From assembly GCF_026262505.1 (NCBI RefSeq), contig NC_067204.1:1240001-1304000 (forward strand): a stretch of DNA of 64,000 nt. Direction: 5' to 3'. A program made the position numbers and the translations under genes. The notes beneath the pieces are model-generated. The model had not been told where the DNA came from. It saw nothing but the letters and a program-made list of their open reading frames with translations, and did not search any database. Positions 13,683 to 27,905 of this stretch are shown in pieces. Position 1 is the first letter of the stretch. Each line of letters starts with the position of its first letter. Source of the DNA: Trichomonas vaginalis G3. Lineage: Eukaryota > Parabasalia > Trichomonadida > Trichomonadidae.

Positions 13683-13727
13683 GACGAAGAATATGAAATA
13701 AATTATGAAGAAGATAATGATGAATAA
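13683..13727 (+). other. Possible acidic C-terminal remnant of a lost gene in the TIR element
   Basis: Between the hairpin array and the right end, a short open stretch reads DEEYEINYEEDNDE and ends in TAA followed by A, the TAAA form typical of trichomonad gene ends. The frame is closed just upstream by another stop. One reading is that the element is a deletion derivative that kept the last codons of a former gene; chance is also plausible in such AT-rich sequence. Confidence 0.25.
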
Positions 13728-13743
13728 AATATCACTTTTTATA

Positions 13744-13770
13744 TTTTTGACATGTAAAGTTGTCACTTTT
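13744..13770 (-). repeat. Right subterminal inverted repeat
   Basis: This is the inverted partner of 12396-12420. It is followed at 13770-13782 by tctgtcaaaccgt, a 13-mer that also occurs many times in the surrounding satellite. Confidence 0.65.
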
Positions 13771-13790
13771 CTGTCAAACCGTTTTTATCG

Positions 13791-13806
13791 TTTTCGTATA
13801 TAACAC
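13791..13806 (-). repeat. Right terminal inverted repeat of the TIR element
   Basis: The sequence ttttcgtatataacac is the inverted partner of 12349-12364. Satellite sequence resumes immediately after it with taaaaccatcag, in register with the interrupted monomer. Confidence 0.75.
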
Positions 13807-16800
13807 TAAAACCATCAGTCATACACTCTCTTAAACTATGAGTCATATTGTCACCCAAACTCTCAATCATACACTCACTCAAATCAACAGTCATATTGTC
13901 AGTCAAACCGTCAGTCATATTGTCAGTCAAACTGTCAGTCTTATTCTAACTAAAAAGCTAATTCATAGTGTCTGTCAAACCGAAGTCATATTGTCACTCA
14001 AATTGTCAGTCATACACTCACTCAAATCAACAGTCATATTGTCACCCAAACTATCAGTCATATTCTAAATAAAACCGTCAGTCATATTGTCAGTCAAACT
14101 ATCAGTCTTATTCTCACTAAAACCATCAGTCATACACTCTCTTAAACTATGAGTCATATTGTCACCCAAACTCTCAATCATACACTCACTCAAATCAACA
14201 GTCATATTGTCAGTCAAACCGTCAGTCATATTGTCACTCAAACTGTCAGTCTTATTCTCACTAAAACCATCAGTCATACACTCTCTTAAACTATGAGTCA
14301 TATTGTCACCCAAACTCTCAAGCATACACTCACTCAAATCAACAGTCATATTGTCAGTCAAACCGTCAGTTATATTGTCACTCAAACTGTCAGTCTTATT
14401 CTAACTAAAACCGTAAGTCATAGTGTCTGTCAAACCGATGTCATATTGTCACCCAAACTGTCAGTCTTATTCTCACTAAAACCATCAGTCATACACTCTC
14501 TTAAACTATGAGTCATATTGTCACCCAAACTCTCAAGCATACACTCACTCGAATCAACAGTCATAGTGTCTGTCAAACCACAGTCATATTGTCAGTCAAA
14601 CTATCAGTCTTATTCTAACTAAAAAGCTAATTCATAGTGTGTGTCAAACCGTCAGTCATATTGTCAGTCAAACTGTCAGTCTTATTCTAACTAAAACCGT
14701 AAGTCATAGTGTCTGTCAAACCGATGTCATATTGTCACCCAAACTGTCAGTCTTATTCTCACTAAAACCATCAGTCATACACTCTCTTAAACTATGAGTC
14801 ATATTGTCACCCAAACTCTCAATCATACACTCACTCAAATCAACAGTCATATTGTCAGTCAAACCGTCAGTCATATTGTCAGTCAAACTGTCAGTCATAT
14901 TCTAACTAAAACCGTAAGTCATAGTGTGTGTCAAACTGTCAGTCATATTGTCAGTCAAACTTTCAGTCATACACTCACTCAAATCAACAGTCATATTGTC
15001 ATCCAAACTATCAGTCTTATTCTCACTAAAACCGTAATTCATATTGTCACTCAAACCGTCAGTCATATTGTCATTAAAACGGTGAGTCATACACTCACTC
15101 AAATCAACAGTCATATTGTCAGTCAAACTGTCAGTCTTATTCTAACTAAAACCGTAAGTCATAGTGTCTGTCAAACCGATGTCATATTGTCACCCAAACT
15201 GTCAGTCTTATTCTCACTAAAACCATCAGTCATACACTCTCTTAAACTATGAGTCATATTGTCACCCAAACTCTCAATCATACACTCACTCAAATCAACA
15301 GTCATATTGTCAGTCAAACCGTCAGTTATATTGTCAGTCAAACTGTCAGTCTTATTCTAACTAAAACCGTAAGTCATAGAGGCTGTCAAGCCGTCAGTCA
15401 TATTCTAACTAAAAAGCTAATTCATAGTGTGTGTCAAACCGTCAGTCATATTGTCACTCAAACTGTCAGCCAATTGTCAGCTAAACTCTAAGTCATATTC
15501 TAACTAAAGCCGTCACTCATATTGTCAGTCAAAACGTCAGTCATATTGTCACTCAAACTATCAGTCTTATTCTCACTAAAACCATCAGTCATACACTCTC
15601 TTAAACTATGAGTCATATTGTCACCCAAACTCTCAGTCATATTCTAAATAAAACCTTAAGTCATATTGTCGGTCAAACCGTCAGTCATATTGTCGGTCAA
15701 ACTGTCAGTCTTACTCTCAATAAAAAGCTAATTCATAGTGTCTGTCAAACCACAGTCATATTGTCACTCAAACTGTCAGTAATATTCTAATTAAAGCCGT
15801 CAGTCATATTGTCAGTCAAACTGTAAGTCATACACTCACTCAAATCAACAATCATATTGTCACCCAAACTATCAGTCTTATTCTCACTAAAACCGTCAGT
15901 CATATTGTCAGTCATATTGTCACTCAAACTGTCAGTCATACACTCACTCAAATCAACAGTCATATTGTCGCTCACACTCTCAGTCATATTGTCAGTTAAA
16001 CCGTCAGTCATATTGTCAGTCAAACCGTCAGTCTTATTGTCACTCAAACTGTCAGTCTTATTCTCACTAAAACCATCAGTCATACACTCTCTTAAACTAT
16101 GAGTCATATTGTCACCCAAACTCTCAATCATATTCTAAATAAAACCTTAAGTCATATTGTCGGTCAAACTGTCAGTCTTACTCTCAATAAAAAGCTAATT
16201 CATAGTGTCTGTCAAACCACAGTCATATTGTCACTCAAACTGTCAGTAATATTCTAATTAAAGCCGTCAGTCATATTGTCAGTCAAACTGTAAGTCTTAT
16301 TCTCACCCAAACCGACAGTCATATATTCATTCAAATTAGCAGTCATATTATCACCCAAACTGTCAGTCTTATTCTCACTAAAACCATCAGTCATACACTC
16401 TCTTAAACTATGAGTCATATTGTCACCCAAACTCTCGGTTATATTCTAAATAAAACCGTAAGTCATAGAGGCTGTCAAGCCGTCAGTCATATTCTAACTA
16501 AAAAGCTAATTCATAGTGTGTGTCAAACCGTCAGTCATATTGTCACTCAAACTGTCAGCCAATTGTCAGCTAAACTCTAAGTCATATTCTAACTAAAGCC
16601 GTCACTCATATTGTCAGTCAAAACGTCAGTCATGTTGTCACTCAAACTATCAGTCTTATTCTCACTAAAACCATCAGTCATACACTCTCTTAAACTATGA
16701 GTCATATTGTCACCCAAACTCTCAGTCATATTCTAAATAAAACCTTAAGTCATATTGTCGGTCAAACCGTCAGTCATATTGTCGGTCAAACTGTCAGTCT

Positions 16801-19139
16801 TACTCTCAATAAAAAGCTAATTCATAGTGTCTGTCAAACCACAGTCATATTGTCACTCAAACTGTCAGTAATATTCTAATTAAAGCCGTCAGTCATATTG
16901 TCAGTCAAACTGTAAGTCATACACTCACTCAAATCAACAATCATATTGTCACCCAAACTATCAGTCTTATTCTCACTAAAACCGTCAGTCATATTGTCAC
17001 TCAAACCGTCAGTCATATTGTCAGTCAAACTGTCAGTCATTCACTCACTCAAATCAACAGTTATATTGTCACTCAAACTATCAGTCTTATTCTCACTAAA
17101 ACCATCAGTCATACACTCTCTTAAACTATGAGTCATATTGTCACCCAAACTCTCAGTCATATTCTAAATAAAACCTTAAGTCATATTGTCGGTCAAACTG
17201 TCAGTCTTACTCTCAATAAAAAGCTAATTCATAGTGTCTGTCAAACCACAGTCATATTGTCACTCAAACTGTCAGTAATATTCTAATTAAAGCCGTCAGT
17301 CATATTGTCAGTCAAACTGTAAGTCTTATTCTCACCCAAACCGACAGTCATATATTCATTCAAATTAGCAGTCATATTATCACCCAAACTGTCAGTCTTA
17401 TTCTCACTAAAACCATCAGTCATACACTCTCTTAAACTATGAGTCATATTGTCACCCAAACTCTCGGTTATATTCTAAATAAAACCGTAAGTCATAGAGG
17501 CTGTCAAGCCGTCAGTCATATTCTAACTAAAAAGCTAATTCATAGTGTGTGTCAAACCGTCAGTCATATTGTCACTCAAATTGTCAGTCTTATTCTAACT
17601 AAAAAGCTAATTCATAGTGTCTGTCAAACCGAAGTCATATTGTCACTCAAATTGTCAGTCATACACTCACTCAAATCAACAGTCATATTGTCGCTCACAC
17701 TCTCAGTCATATTGTCAGTTAAACCGTCAGTCATATTGTCAGTCAAACCGTCAGTCTTATTGTCACTCAAACTGTCAGTCTTATTCTCACTAAACCATCA
17801 GTCATACACTCTCTTAAACTATGAGTCATATTGTCACCCAAACTCTCAATCATACACTCACTCAAATCAACAGTCATTGTCAGTCAAACCGTCAGTCATA
17901 TTGTCAGTCAAACTGTCAGTCTTATTCTAACTAAAAAGCTAATTCATAGTGTCTGTCAAACCGAAGTCATATTGTCACTCAAATTGTCAGTCATACACTC
18001 ACTCAAATCAACAGTCATATTGTCACCCAAACTATCAGTCATATTCTAAATAAAACCGTCAGTCATATTGTCAGTCAAACTATCAGTCTTATTCTCACTA
18101 AAAACCATCAGTCATACACTCTCTTAAACTATGAGTCATATTGTCACCAAACTCTCAATCATACACTCACTCAAATCAACAGTCATATTGTCAGTCAAAC
18201 CGTCAGTTATATTGTCACTCAAACTGTCAGTCTTATTCTAACTAAAACCGTAAGTCAAAGTGTCTGTCAAACCGTCAGTCATATTGTCAGTCAACTATCA
18301 GTCTTATTCTAACTAAAAAGCTAATTCATAGTGTGTGTCAAACCGTCAGTCATATTGTCAGTCAAACTGTCAGTCTTATTCTAACTAAAAACCGTAAGTC
18401 ATAGTGTCTGTCAAACCGATGTCATATTGTCACCCAAACTGTCAGTCTTATTCTCACTAAAACCATCAGTCATACACTCTCTTAAACTATGAGTCATATT
18501 GTCACCCAAACTCTCAATCATACACTCACTCAAATCAACAGTCATATTGTCAGTCAAACCGTCAGTCATATTGTCACTCAAACTGTCAGTCTTATTCTAA
18601 CTAAAAAGCTAATTCATAGTGTCTGTCAAACCGAAGTCATATTGTCACTCAAATTGTCAGTCATACACTCACTCAATCAACAGTCATATTGTCACCCAAA
18701 CTATCAGTCATATTCTAAATAAAACCGTCAGTCATATTGTCAGTCAAACTATCAGTCTTATTCTCACTAAAACCATCAGTCATACACTCTCTTAAACTAT
18801 GAGTCATATTGTCACCCAAACTCTCAATCATACACTCACTCAAATCAACAGTCATATTGTCAGTCAAACCGTCAGTTATATTGTCACTCAAACTGTCAGT
18901 CTTATTCTAACTAAAACCGTAAGTCAAAGTGTCTGTCAAACCGTCAGTCATATTGTCAGTCAAACTATCAGTCTTATTCTAACTAAAAAGCTAATTCATA
19001 GTGTGTGTCAAACCGTCAGTCATATTGTCAGTCAAACCGTCAGTCATATTGTCAGTCAAACCGTCAGTCTTATTGTCACTCAAACTGTCAGTCTTATTCT
19101 CACTAAAACCATCAGTCATACACTCTCTTAAACTATGAG

Positions 19140-22100
19140 TCATATTGTCACCCAAACTCTCAATCATACACTCACTCAAATCAACAGTCATATTGTCAGT
19201 CAAACCGTCAGTTATATTGTCACTCAAACTGTCAGTCTTATTCTCACTAAAACCATCAGTCATACACTCTCTTAAACTATGAGTCATATTGTCACCCAAA
19301 CTCTCAATCATACACTCACTCAAATCAACAGTCATATTGTCAGTCAAACCGTCAGTCATATTGTCAGTCAAACTGTCAGTCTTATTCTAACTAAAAAGCT
19401 AATTCATAGTGTCTGTCAAACCGAAGTCATATTGTCAGTCAAACTATCAGTCTTATTCTAACTAAAAAGCTAATTCATAGTGTGTGTCAAACCGTCAGTC
19501 ATATTGTCAGTCAAACTGTCAGTCTTATTCTAACTAAAACCGTAAGTCATAGTGTCTGTCAAACCGATGTCATATTGTCACTCAAACTGTCAGTCTTATT
19601 CTCACTAAAACCATCAGTCATACACTCTCTTAAACTATGAGTCATATTGTCACCCAAACTCTCAATCATACACTCACTCGAATCAACAGTCATAGTGTCT
19701 GTCAAACCGTCAGTCATATTGTCACTCAAACTGTCAGTCTTATTCTAACTAAAACCGTAAGTCATATTGTCAGTCATATTGTCACTCAAACCGTCAGTCA
19801 TATTGTCAGTCAAACTGTCAGTCATTCACTCACTCAAATCAACAGTTATATTGTCACTCAAACTATCAGTCTTATTCTCACTAAAACCATCAGTCATACA
19901 CTCTCTTAAACTATGAGTCATATTGTCACCCAAACTCTCGGTCATATTCTAAATAAAACCTTAAGTCATATTGTCGGTCAAACTGTCAGTCTTACTCTCA
20001 ATAAAAAGCTAATTTATAGTGTCTGTCAAACCACAGTCATATTGTCACTCAAACTGTCAGTAATATTCTAATTAAAGCCGTCAGTCATATTGTCAGTCAA
20101 ACTGTAAGTCTTATTCTCACCCAAACGACAGTCTATATTCATTCAAATTAGCAGTCATATTATCACCCAAACTGTCAGTCTTATTCTCACTAAAACCATC
20201 AGTCATACACTCTCTTAAACTATGAGTCATATTGTCACCCAAACTCTCGGTTATATTCTAAATAAAACCGTAAGTCATAGAGGCTGTCAAGCCGTCAGTC
20301 ATATTCTAACTAAAAAGCTAATTCATAGTGTGTGTCAAACCGTCAGTCATATTGTCACTCAAACTGTCAGCCAATTGTCAGCTAAACTCTAAGTCATATT
20401 CTAACTAAAGCCGTCACTCATATTGTCAGTCAAAACGTCAGTCATGTTGTCACTCAAACTATCAGTCTTATTCTCACTAAAACCATCAGTCATACACTCT
20501 CTTAAACTATGAGTCATATTGTCACCCAAACTCTCAGTCATATTCTAAATAAAACCTTAAGTCATATTGTCGGTCAAACCGTCAGTCATATTGTCGGTCA
20601 AACTGTCAGTCTTACTCTCAATAAAAAGCTAATTCATAGTGTCTGTCAAACCACAGTCATATTGTCACTCAAACTGTCAGTAATATTCTAATTAAAGCCG
20701 TCAGTCATATTGTCAGTCAAACTGTAAGTCATACACTCACTCAAATCAACAATCATATTGTCACCCAAACTATCAGTCTTATTCTCACTAAAACCGTCAG
20801 TCATATTGTCAGTCATATTGTCACTCAAACTGTCAGCCAATTGTCAGCTAAACTCTAAGTCTATATTCTAACTAAAGCCATCACTCATATTGTCAGTCAA
20901 AACGTCAGTCATGTTGTCACTCAAACTATCAGTCTTATTCTCACTAAAACATCAGTCATACACTCTCTTAAACTATGAGTCATATTGTCACCCAAACTCT
21001 CAGTCATATTCTAAATAAAACCTTAAGTCATATTGTCGGTCAAACTGTCAGTCTTACTCTCAATAAAAAGCTAATTCATAGTGTCTGTCAAACCACAGTC
21101 ATATTGTCACTCAAACTGTCAGTAATATTTCTAATTAAAGCCGTCAGTCATATTGTCAGTCAAACTGTAAGTCATACACTCACTCAAATCAACATCATTG
21201 TCACCCAAACTATCAGTCTTATTCTCACTAAAACCGTCAGTCATATTGTCAGTCATATTGTCACTCAAACCGTCAGTCATATTGTCAGTCAAACTGTCAG
21301 TCATTCACTCACTCAAATCAACAGTTATATTGTCACTCAAACTATCAGTCTTATTCTCACTAAAACCATCAGTCATACACTCTCTTAAACTATGAGTCAT
21401 ATTGTCACCCAAACTCTCAGTCATATTCTAAATAAAACCTTAAGTCATATTGTCGGTCAAACTGTCAGTCTTACTCTCAATAAAAAGCTAATTCATAGTG
21501 TCTGTCAAACCACAGTCATATTGTCACTCAAACTGTCAGTAATATTCTAATTAAAGCCGTCAGTCATATTGTCAGTCAAACTGTAAGTCTTATTCTCACC
21601 CAAACCGACAGTCATATATTCATTCAAATTAGCAGTCATATTATCACCCAAACTGTCAGTAGTCTTATTCTCACTAAAACCATCAGTCATACACTCTCTT
21701 AAACTATGAGTCATATTGTCACCCAAACTCTCGGTTATATTCTAAATAAAACCGTAAGTCATAGAGGCTGTTCAAACCGATGTCATATTGTCACCCAAAC
21801 TGTCAGTCTTATTCTCACTAAAACCATCAGTCATACACTCTCTTAAACTATGAGTCATATTGTCACCCAAATCTCAATCATACACTCACTCAAATCAACA
21901 GTCATATTGTCAGTCAAACCGTCAGTTATATTGTCACTCAAACTGTCAGTCTTATTCTCACTAAAACCATCAGTCATACACTCTCTTAAACTATGAGTCA
22001 TATTGTCACCCAAACTCTCAATCATACACTCACTCAAATCAACAGTCATATTGTCAGTCAAACCGTCAGTCATATTGTCAGTCAAACTGTCAGTCTTATT

Positions 22101-24570
22101 CTAACTAAAAAGCTAATTCATAGTGTCTGTCAAACCGAAGTCATATTGTCAGTCAAACTATCAGTCTTATTCTAACTAAAAGCTAATTCATAGTGTGTGT
22201 CAAACCGTCAGTCATATTGTCAGTCAAACTGTCAGTCTTATTCTAACTAAAACCGTAAGTCATAGTGTCTGTCAAACCGATGTCATATTGTCACTCAAAC
22301 TGTCAGTCTTATTCTCACTAAAACCATCAGTCATACACTCTCTTAAACTATGAGTCATATTGTCACCCAAACTCTCAATCATACACTCACTCGAATCAAC
22401 AGTCATAGTGTCTGTCAAACCGTCAGTCATATTGTCACTCAAACTGTCAGTCTTATTCTAACTAAAACCGTAAGTCATATTGTCAGTCATATTGTCACTC
22501 AAACCGTCAGTCATATTGTCAGTCAAACTGTCAGTCATTCACTCACTCAAATCAACAGTTATATTGTCACTCAAACTATCAGTCTTATTCTCACTAAAAC
22601 CATCAGTCATACACTCTCTTAAACTATGAGTCATATTGTCACCCAAACTCTCGGTCATATTCTAAATAAAACCTTAAGTCATATTGTCGGTCAAACTGTC
22701 AGTCTTACTCTCAATAAAAAGCTAATTCATAGTGTCTGTCAAACCACAGTCATATTGTCACTCAAACTGTCAGTAATATTCTAATTAAAGCCGTCAGTCA
22801 TATTGTCAGTCAAACTGTAAGTCTTATTCTCACCCAAACCGACAGTCATATATTCATTCAAATTAGCAGTCATATTATCACCCAAACTGTCAGTCTTATT
22901 CTCACTAAAACCATCAGTCATACACTCTCTTAAACTATGAGTCATATTGTCACCCAAACTCTCGGTTATATTCTAAATAAAACCGTAAGTCATAGAGGCT
23001 GTCAAGCCGTCAGTCATATTCTAACTAAAAAGCTAATTCATAGTGTGTGTCAAACCGTCAGTCATATTGTCACTCAAACTGTCAGCCAATTGTCAGCTAA
23101 ACTCTAAGTCATATTCTAACTAAAGCCGTCACTCATATTGTCAGTCAAAACGTCAGTCATGTTGTCACTCAAACTATCAGTCTTATTCTCACTAAAACCA
23201 TCAGTCATACACTCTCTTAAACTATGAGTCATATTGTCACCCAAACTCTCAGTCATATTCTAAATAAAACCTTAAGTCATATTGTCGGTCAAACCGTCAG
23301 TCATATTGTCGGTCAAACTGTCAGTCTTACTCTCAATAAAAAGCTAATTCATAGTGTCTGTCAAACCACAGTCATATTGTCACTCAAACTGTCAGTAATA
23401 TTCTAATTAAAGCCGTCAGTCATATTGTCAGTCAAACTGTAAGTCATACACTCACTCAAATCAACAATCATATTGTCACCCAAACTATCAGTCTTATTCT
23501 CACTAAAACCGTCAGTCATATTGTCAGTCATATTGTCACTCAAACTGTCAGCCAATTGTCAGCTAAACTCTAAGTCATATTCTAACTAAAGCCATCACTC
23601 ATATTGTCAGTCAAAACGTCAGTCATGTTGTCACTCAAACTATCAGTCTTATTCTCACTAAAACCATCAGTCATACACTCTCTTAAACTATGAGTCATAT
23701 TGTCACCCAAACTCTCAGTCATATTCTAAATAAAACCTTAAGTCATATTGTCGGTCAAACTGTCAGTCTACTCTCAATAAAAAGCTAATTCATAGTGTCT
23801 GTCAAACCACAGTCATATTGTCACTCAAACTGTCAGTAATATTCTAATTAAAGCCGTCAGTCATATTGTCAGTCAAACTGTAAGTCATACACTCACTCAA
23901 ATCAACAATCATATTGTCACCCAAAACTATCAGTCTTATTCTCACTAAAACCGTCAGTCATATTGTCAGTCATATTGTCACTCAACGTCAGTCATATTGT
24001 CAGTCAAACTGTCAGTCATTCACTCACTCAAATCAACAGTTATATTGTCACTCAAACTATCAGTCTTATTCTCACTAAACCATCAGTCATACACTCTCTT
24101 AAACTATGAGTCATATTGTCACCCAAACTCTCAGTCATATTCTAAATAAAACCTTAAGTCATATTGTCGGTCAAACTGTCAGTCTTACTCTCAATAAAAA
24201 GCTAATTCATAGTGTCTGTCAAAACCACAGTCATATTGTCACTCAAACTGTCAGTAATATTCTAATTAAAGCCGTCAGTCATATTGTCAGTCAAACTGTA
24301 AGTCTTATTCTCACCCAAACCGACAGTCATATATTCATTCAAATTAGCAGTCATATTATCACCCAAACTGTCAGTCTTATTCTCACTAAAACCATCAGTC
24401 ATACACTCTCTTAAACTATGAGTCATATTGTCACCCAAACTCTCGGTTATATTCTAAATAAAACCGTAAGTCATAGAGGCTGTCAAACCGATGTCATATT
24501 GTCACCCAAACTGTCAGTCTTATTCTCACTAAAACCATCAGTCATACACTCTCTTAAACTATGAGTCATA
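19140..24570. repeat. Tandem ~2.7-kb higher-order duplication
   Basis: Landmarks recur at an offset of 2,713-2,715 bp: 19279 with 21993, 19637 with 22350, 20509 with 23224. Limits are approximate. Small offset changes reflect single-base indels between copies. Confidence 0.8.
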
Positions 24571-25709
24571 TTGTCACCCAAACTCTCAGTCATATTCTAA
24601 ATAAAACCTTAAGTCATATTGTCGGTCAAACTGTCAGTCTTACTCTCAATAAAAAGCTAATTCATAGTGTCTGTCAAACCACAGTCATATTGTCACTCAA
24701 ACTGTCAGTAATATTCTAATTAAAGCCGTCAGTCATATTGTCAGTCAAACTGTAAGTCTTATTCTCACCCAAACCGACAGTCATATATTCATTCAAATTA
24801 GCAGTCATATTATCACCCAAACTGTCAGTCTTATTCTCACTAAAACCATCAGTCATACACTCTCTTAAACTATGAGTCATATTGTCACCCAAACTCTCGG
24901 TTATATTCTAAATAAAACCGTAAGTCATAGAGGCTGTCAAGCCGTCAGTCATATTCTAACTAAAAAGCTAATTCATAGTGTGTGTCAAACCGTCAGTCAT
25001 ATTGTCACTCAAATTGTCAGTCTTATTCTAACTAAAAAGCTAATTCATAGTGTCTGTCAAACCGAAGTCATATTGTCACTCAAATTGTCAGTCATACACT
25101 CACTCAAATCAACAGTCATATTGTCGCTCACACTCTCAGTCATATTGTCAGTTAAACCGTCAGTCATATTGTCAGTCAAACCGTCAGTCTTATTGTCACT
25201 CAAACTGTCAGTCTTATTCTCACTAAAACCATCAGTCATACACTCTCTTAAACTATGAGTCATATTGTCACCCAAACTCTCAATCATACACTCACTCAAA
25301 TCAACAGTCATATTGTCAGTCAAACCGTCAGTTATATTGTCACTCAAACTGTCAGTCTTATTCTCACTAAAACCATCAGTCATACACTCTCTTAAACTAT
25401 GAGTCATATTGTCACCCAAACTCTCAATCATACACTCACTCAAATCAACAGTCATATTGTCAGTCAAACCGTCAGTCATATTGTCAGTCAAACTGTCAGT
25501 CTTATTCTAACTAAAAAGCTAATTCATAGTGTCTGTCAAACCGAAGTCATATTGTCACTCAAATTGTCAGTCATACACTCACTCAAATCAACAGTCATAT
25601 TGTCACCCAAACTATCAGTCATATTCTAAATAAAACCGTCAGTCATATTGTCAGTCAAACTATCAGTCTTATTCTCACTAAAACCATCAGTCATACACTC
25701 TCTTAAACT

Positions 25710-27905
25710 ATGAGTCATATTGTCACCCAAACTCTCAATCATACACTCACTCAAATCAACAGTCATATTGTCAGTCAAACCGTCAGTTATATTGTCACTC
25801 AAACTGTCAGTCTTATTCTAACTAAAACCGTAAGTCAAAGTGTCTGTCAAACCGTCAGTCAAACTATCAGTCTTATATTCTAACTAAAAAGCTAATTCAT
25901 AGTGTCTGTCAAACCGAAGTCATATTGTCACTCAAATTGTCAGTCATACACTCACTCAAATCAACAGTCATATTGTCACCCAAACTATCAGTCATATTCT
26001 AAATAAAACCGTCAGTCATATTGTCAGTCAAACTATCAGTCTTATTCTCACTAAAACCATCAGTCATACACTCTCTTAAACTATGAGTCATATTGTCACC
26101 CAAACTCTCAATCATACACTCACTCAAATCAACAGTCATATTGTCAGTCAAACCGTCAGTTATATTGTCACTCAAACTGTCAGTCTTATTCTAACTAAAA
26201 CCGTAAGTCAAAGTGTCTGTCAAACCGTCAGTCAAACTATCAGTCTTATATTCTAACTAAAAGCTAATTCATAGTGTCTGTCAAACCGAAGTCATATGTC
26301 ACTCAAATTGTCAGTCATACACTCACTCAATCAACAGTCATATTGTCACCCAAACTATCAGTCATATTCTAAATAAAACCGTCAGTCATATTGTCAGTCA
26401 AACTATCAGTCTTATTCTCACTAAAACCATCAGTCATACACTCTCTTAACTATGAGTCATATTGTCACCCAAACTCTCAATCATACACTCACTCAAATCA
26501 ACAGTCATATTGTCAGTCAAACCGTCAGTTATATTGTCACTCAAACTGTCAGTCTTATTCTAACTAAAACCGTAAGTCAAAGTGTCTGTCAAACCGTCAG
26601 TCAAACTATCAGTCTTATATTCTAACTAAAAAGCTAATTCATAGTGTCTGTCAAACCGAAGTCATATTGTCACTCAAATTGTCAGTCATACACTCACTCA
26701 AATCAACAGTCATATTGTCACCCAAACTATCAGTCATTTCTAAATAAAACCGCAGTCATATGTCAGTCAAACTATCAGTCTTATTCTCACTAAAACCATC
26801 AGTCATACACTCTCTTAAACTATGAGTCATATTGTCACCCAAACTCTCAATCATACACTCACTCAAATCAACAGTCATATTGTCAGTCAAACCGTCAGTT
26901 ATATTGTCACTCAAACTGTCAGTCTTATTCTAACTAAAACCGTAAGTCAAAGTGTCTGTCAAACGTCAGTCAAACTATCAGTCTTATTCTAACTAAAAAG
27001 CTAATTCATAGTGTCTGTCAAACCGAAGTCATATTGTCACCAATCATTGTCAGTCATACACTCACTCAATAACAGTCATATTGTCACCCAACTATCAGTC
27101 ATATTCTAAATAAAACCGTCAGTCATATTGTCAGTCAAACTATCAGTCTTATCTCACTAAAACCATCAGTCATACACTCTCTTAAACTATGAGTCATATT
27201 GTCACCCAAACTCTCAATCATACACTCACTCAAATCAACAGTCATATTGTCAGTCAAACCGTCAGTTATATTGTCACTCAAACTGTCAGTCTTATTCTAA
27301 CTAAAACCGTAAGTCAAAGTGTCTGTCAAACCGTCAGTCAAACTATCAGTCTTATTCTAACTAAAAAGCTAATTCATAGTGTCTGTCAAACCGAAGTCAT
27401 ATTGTCACTCAAATTGTCAGTCATACACTCACTCAAATCAACAGTCATATTGTCACCCAAACTATCAGTCATATTCTAAATAAAACCGTCAGTCATATTG
27501 TCAGTCAAACTATCAGTCTTATTCTCACTAAAACCATCAGTCATACACTCTCTTAAACTATGAGTCATATTGTCACCCAAACTCTCAATTCATACACTCA
27601 CTCAAATCAACAGTCATATTGTCAGTCAAACCGGTCAGTTATATTGTCACTCAAACTGTCAGTCTTATTCTAACTAAAACCGTAAGTCAAAGTGTCTGTC
27701 AAACCGTCAGTCAAACTATCAGTCTTATTCTAAGTAAAAGCTAATTCATAGTGTGTCAAACCGTCAGTCATAATTGTCAGTCAAACTGTCAGTCTTATTC
27801 TAACTAAAACCGTAAGTCATAGTGTCTGTCAAACCGATGTCATATTGTCACCCAAACTGTCAGTCTATTCTCACTAAAACCATCAGTCATACACTCTCTT
27901 AAACT
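25710..27905. repeat. Six tandem ~370-bp higher-order units
   Basis: Cassette starts (ATGAGTCATATTG) lie at 25710, 26083, 26452, 26822, 27189 and 27560, spaced 373, 369, 370, 367 and 371 bp, followed by a 346-bp terminal unit. This is the same family as the four-copy block at 7947-9408. The surrounding order of monomers (blocks beginning 7108 and 24872) is also shared, so the difference is in copy number. Confidence 0.85.

Larger units (their letters stand above)
12349..13806. mobile_element. Non-autonomous TIR element inserted in the satellite, carrying a 250-bp hairpin array
   Basis: Satellite sequence stops at 12348 and resumes in register at about 13807. The insert begins atcttatatacgaaaa and ends ttttcgtatataacac; these 16-bp ends are inverted repeats with 14 matches. 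A second inverted pair lies inside them (12396-12420 and 13744-13770). The flanks allow two readings of the target duplication: TA (a Tc1/mariner-like rule, element 12349-13806) or CACTA at 12344-12348 and 13804-13808 (element about 12349-13803). No transposase frame is present, so it would be mobilised by another copy. Most of its length is the tandem hairpin array. I cannot assign a superfamily; Tc1/mariner-like and Mutator-like derivatives are both possible. It is intact at both ends and its array copies are nearly identical, so it looks recent. Confidence 0.8.
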
